Assembly: GCA_033782935.1 (NCBI GenBank)
Contig: JAWQEG010000470.1
Location: forward strand, 1,612,001-1,676,000
Source of the DNA: Petrolisthes cinctipes
Taxonomy: Eukaryota; Arthropoda; Malacostraca; Decapoda; Porcellanidae
Reading direction: 5' to 3'
DNA length: 64,000 nt
The position numbers and the translations under genes are program-made. Shown piece by piece: positions 62,871 through 64,000 of the stretch. A model generated the notes under the pieces. The model was not told the origin of the DNA and made no database searches. It saw only the letters and a list, made by a program, of their open reading frames with translations. Each line of letters opens with the position of its first letter. Within the stretch, counting starts at the first letter, position 1.

Positions 62871-63263
62871 AGCCTAATATGGTTTTCGGACCAAAGAAGC
62901 CTTATTTATTTCATCTTAATAAGTTTTTTCATGATTGCAATATTTATGTGATGTTCTATAACGTGCATTGAATCATATTTTCAATGCAGAGGGATAATAC
63001 CAGGCTTCTATAAATAATATTCGACGAAATATGATTAATATCTTTTGGAGGTTAGGTAAACTCCCGACATAATGCTAGCTGCAAATCTTAGCATTTCCCT
63101 ACATTTCACGGATTTTCTTCTTATACAGGCCTGGTATTACCCCTCTGCATTGAAAATATGATTCAATGTACATTATATAACATCACATAAATATTGCAAT
63201 CATGATAAAACTTATTAAGATGAAATAAATAAGGCCTCTTTGGTCCGAAAACTATATTAGGCT
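62871..63263. repeat. Nested fold-back repeat, copy 2
   Basis: Arms 62,871-63,005 and 63,129-63,263, with the same mismatches as copy 1. Confidence 0.85.
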
Positions 63264-63593
63264 TCGGTATGTCTTTGTCCGTAAATTTTAGTTACACACA
63301 ATTTTTTTGCATTATTCTATGCATTGCATATCAAAAAAGTATAATAATATGCGCTTCATTATTTAAAAATTTATTTTCACTATTTTCCTTTCTTTATTTC
63401 CTCAAATTATAACAATATTACAAAAAAAATCTTGCTACATTTAGCAGGTAACTGTTTCATCCGTCTATGATTTTCACCCAGCTAAGTCTCGCATTAGGAC
63501 GAAGACTTAGTGCTTAGGACAGGAAAGTTATGTCTTCATCTTAACTATGACGAAGTTTAGGATAAAATCTTAAATTCTTTATAAGTACCGGCC

Positions 63594-64000
63594 CTGTACC
63601 CGTTTATATCTCAAATTCTGGCCCTAAACACCCGAAAATTCAATATTTTGGGGTCCCAGAAGCGATCTGTACATGCCTACTCCGTGTTAGAGTATTTTCA
63701 AAATTCAGGCCCAAAACATGCTGAAAAACGATATTTTTGGTGCCCAAAGTCAATATGTGCATGTATCTTCTGTACCCGTTTATATCTCAAATTCAGGCTC
63801 AAAACACTCGAAAATTCATTATTTTGGGGTCCCAGAAGCAATCTGTACAGTGCTAGAATATTTTCAAAATATAGGCTAAAAACATGCTAAAAATCGATCT
63901 TTTAGGTGCCAAAAAGTCGATATCTCAAATTCAGTCCCAAAACACCCGAAAATTCGATATTTAAGGGTCTCAGAAGCGATCTGTACATGCCTACTCCGTG
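63594..64000 (+). repeat. Forward satellite to window end
   Basis: Repeat of 53,495-53,901. The array runs off the window in a B-type monomer (CTACTCCGTG), so its right boundary is not seen. Confidence 0.9.

Larger units (their letters stand above)
62253..63593 (+). mobile_element. Non-autonomous DNA transposon, copy 2 (1,341 bp)
   Basis: Identical in all parts compared to 52,154-53,494. It has TIRs at 62,253-62,269 and 63,577-63,593 and CTG at 62,250-62,252 and 63,594-63,596. Flanks match too, so this copy came with the 10.1-kb duplication and not by a new transposition. Confidence 0.9.
54881..64000 (+). repeat. 10,099-bp duplicated unit, copy 2 (first 9,120 bp, cut by window end)
   Basis: Matches 44,782-53,901 base for base in all parts compared. 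Whether a third copy follows cannot be told from this window. Such high identity over transposon and satellite alike means a very recent duplication or an assembly repeat. Confidence 0.92.

Noticed and set aside
52154..63593. The two transposon copies as long terminal repeats of one large retroelement
   Set aside because: Both copies have the same flanks and the same CTG pair. The matching sequence extends far beyond them, and the DNA between is satellite with no gag or pol. They are copies within a 10,099-bp segmental duplication.

Overview
The window is almost wholly eukaryotic satellite DNA, AT-rich, with no credible host gene, tRNA, rRNA or bacterial-type operon. The only non-satellite DNA is one transposon-like insertion, present twice because a 10,099-bp segment is duplicated. 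A decayed LINE-type endonuclease fragment inside that insertion suggests an animal, probably an invertebrate. I cannot name the species.

The satellite has a full-length monomer of 176-177 bp (about one nucleosome repeat) and shortened forms of 148 and 138 bp. Full-length monomers fall into at least three sequence classes (B, C, D below). The full-length monomer itself looks like an old duplication of two ~88-bp half-units. Monomers are arranged in higher-order repeats (HORs). The basic cassette is two long monomers plus one short one (501 or 491 bp), mixed with dimers (315 or 325 bp).

Layout: 1-2,401 holds 315-bp dimers, then two 816-bp pentamers. 2,402-10,837 is an irregular run of 491/501-bp trimers. 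10,838-18,104 is a mosaic of overlapping duplications (offsets 4,264, 1,178, 826 and 291 bp). 18,105-22,784 is an 1,808-bp 11-mer HOR, about 2.6 copies. 22,785-25,944 is a diverged copy of the 11-14 kb mosaic. 25,945-35,354 is the most homogeneous part, a 1,985-bp 12-mer HOR in five copies, one of which has lost exactly one trimer. 35,355-42,389 is irregular. 42,390-44,373 is a 992-bp 6-mer HOR, two copies. From 44,782 to the end lies a 10,099-bp unit, one full copy (44,782-54,880) and nine tenths of a second. Each copy contains a 1.69-kb inverted satellite block with palindromic junctions and a 1,341-bp transposon insertion.

The transposon (52,154-53,494; 62,253-63,593) has 17-bp terminal inverted repeats and an apparent CTG target duplication. 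It has no transposase. It carries a LINE-type endonuclease remnant and a 135-147-bp-arm fold-back repeat. The overall picture, a homogeneous HOR core beside older rearranged satellite with an inversion and a transposon, resembles the edge of a centromeric or heterochromatic array. That functional reading is inference; the sequence shows only the repeats.
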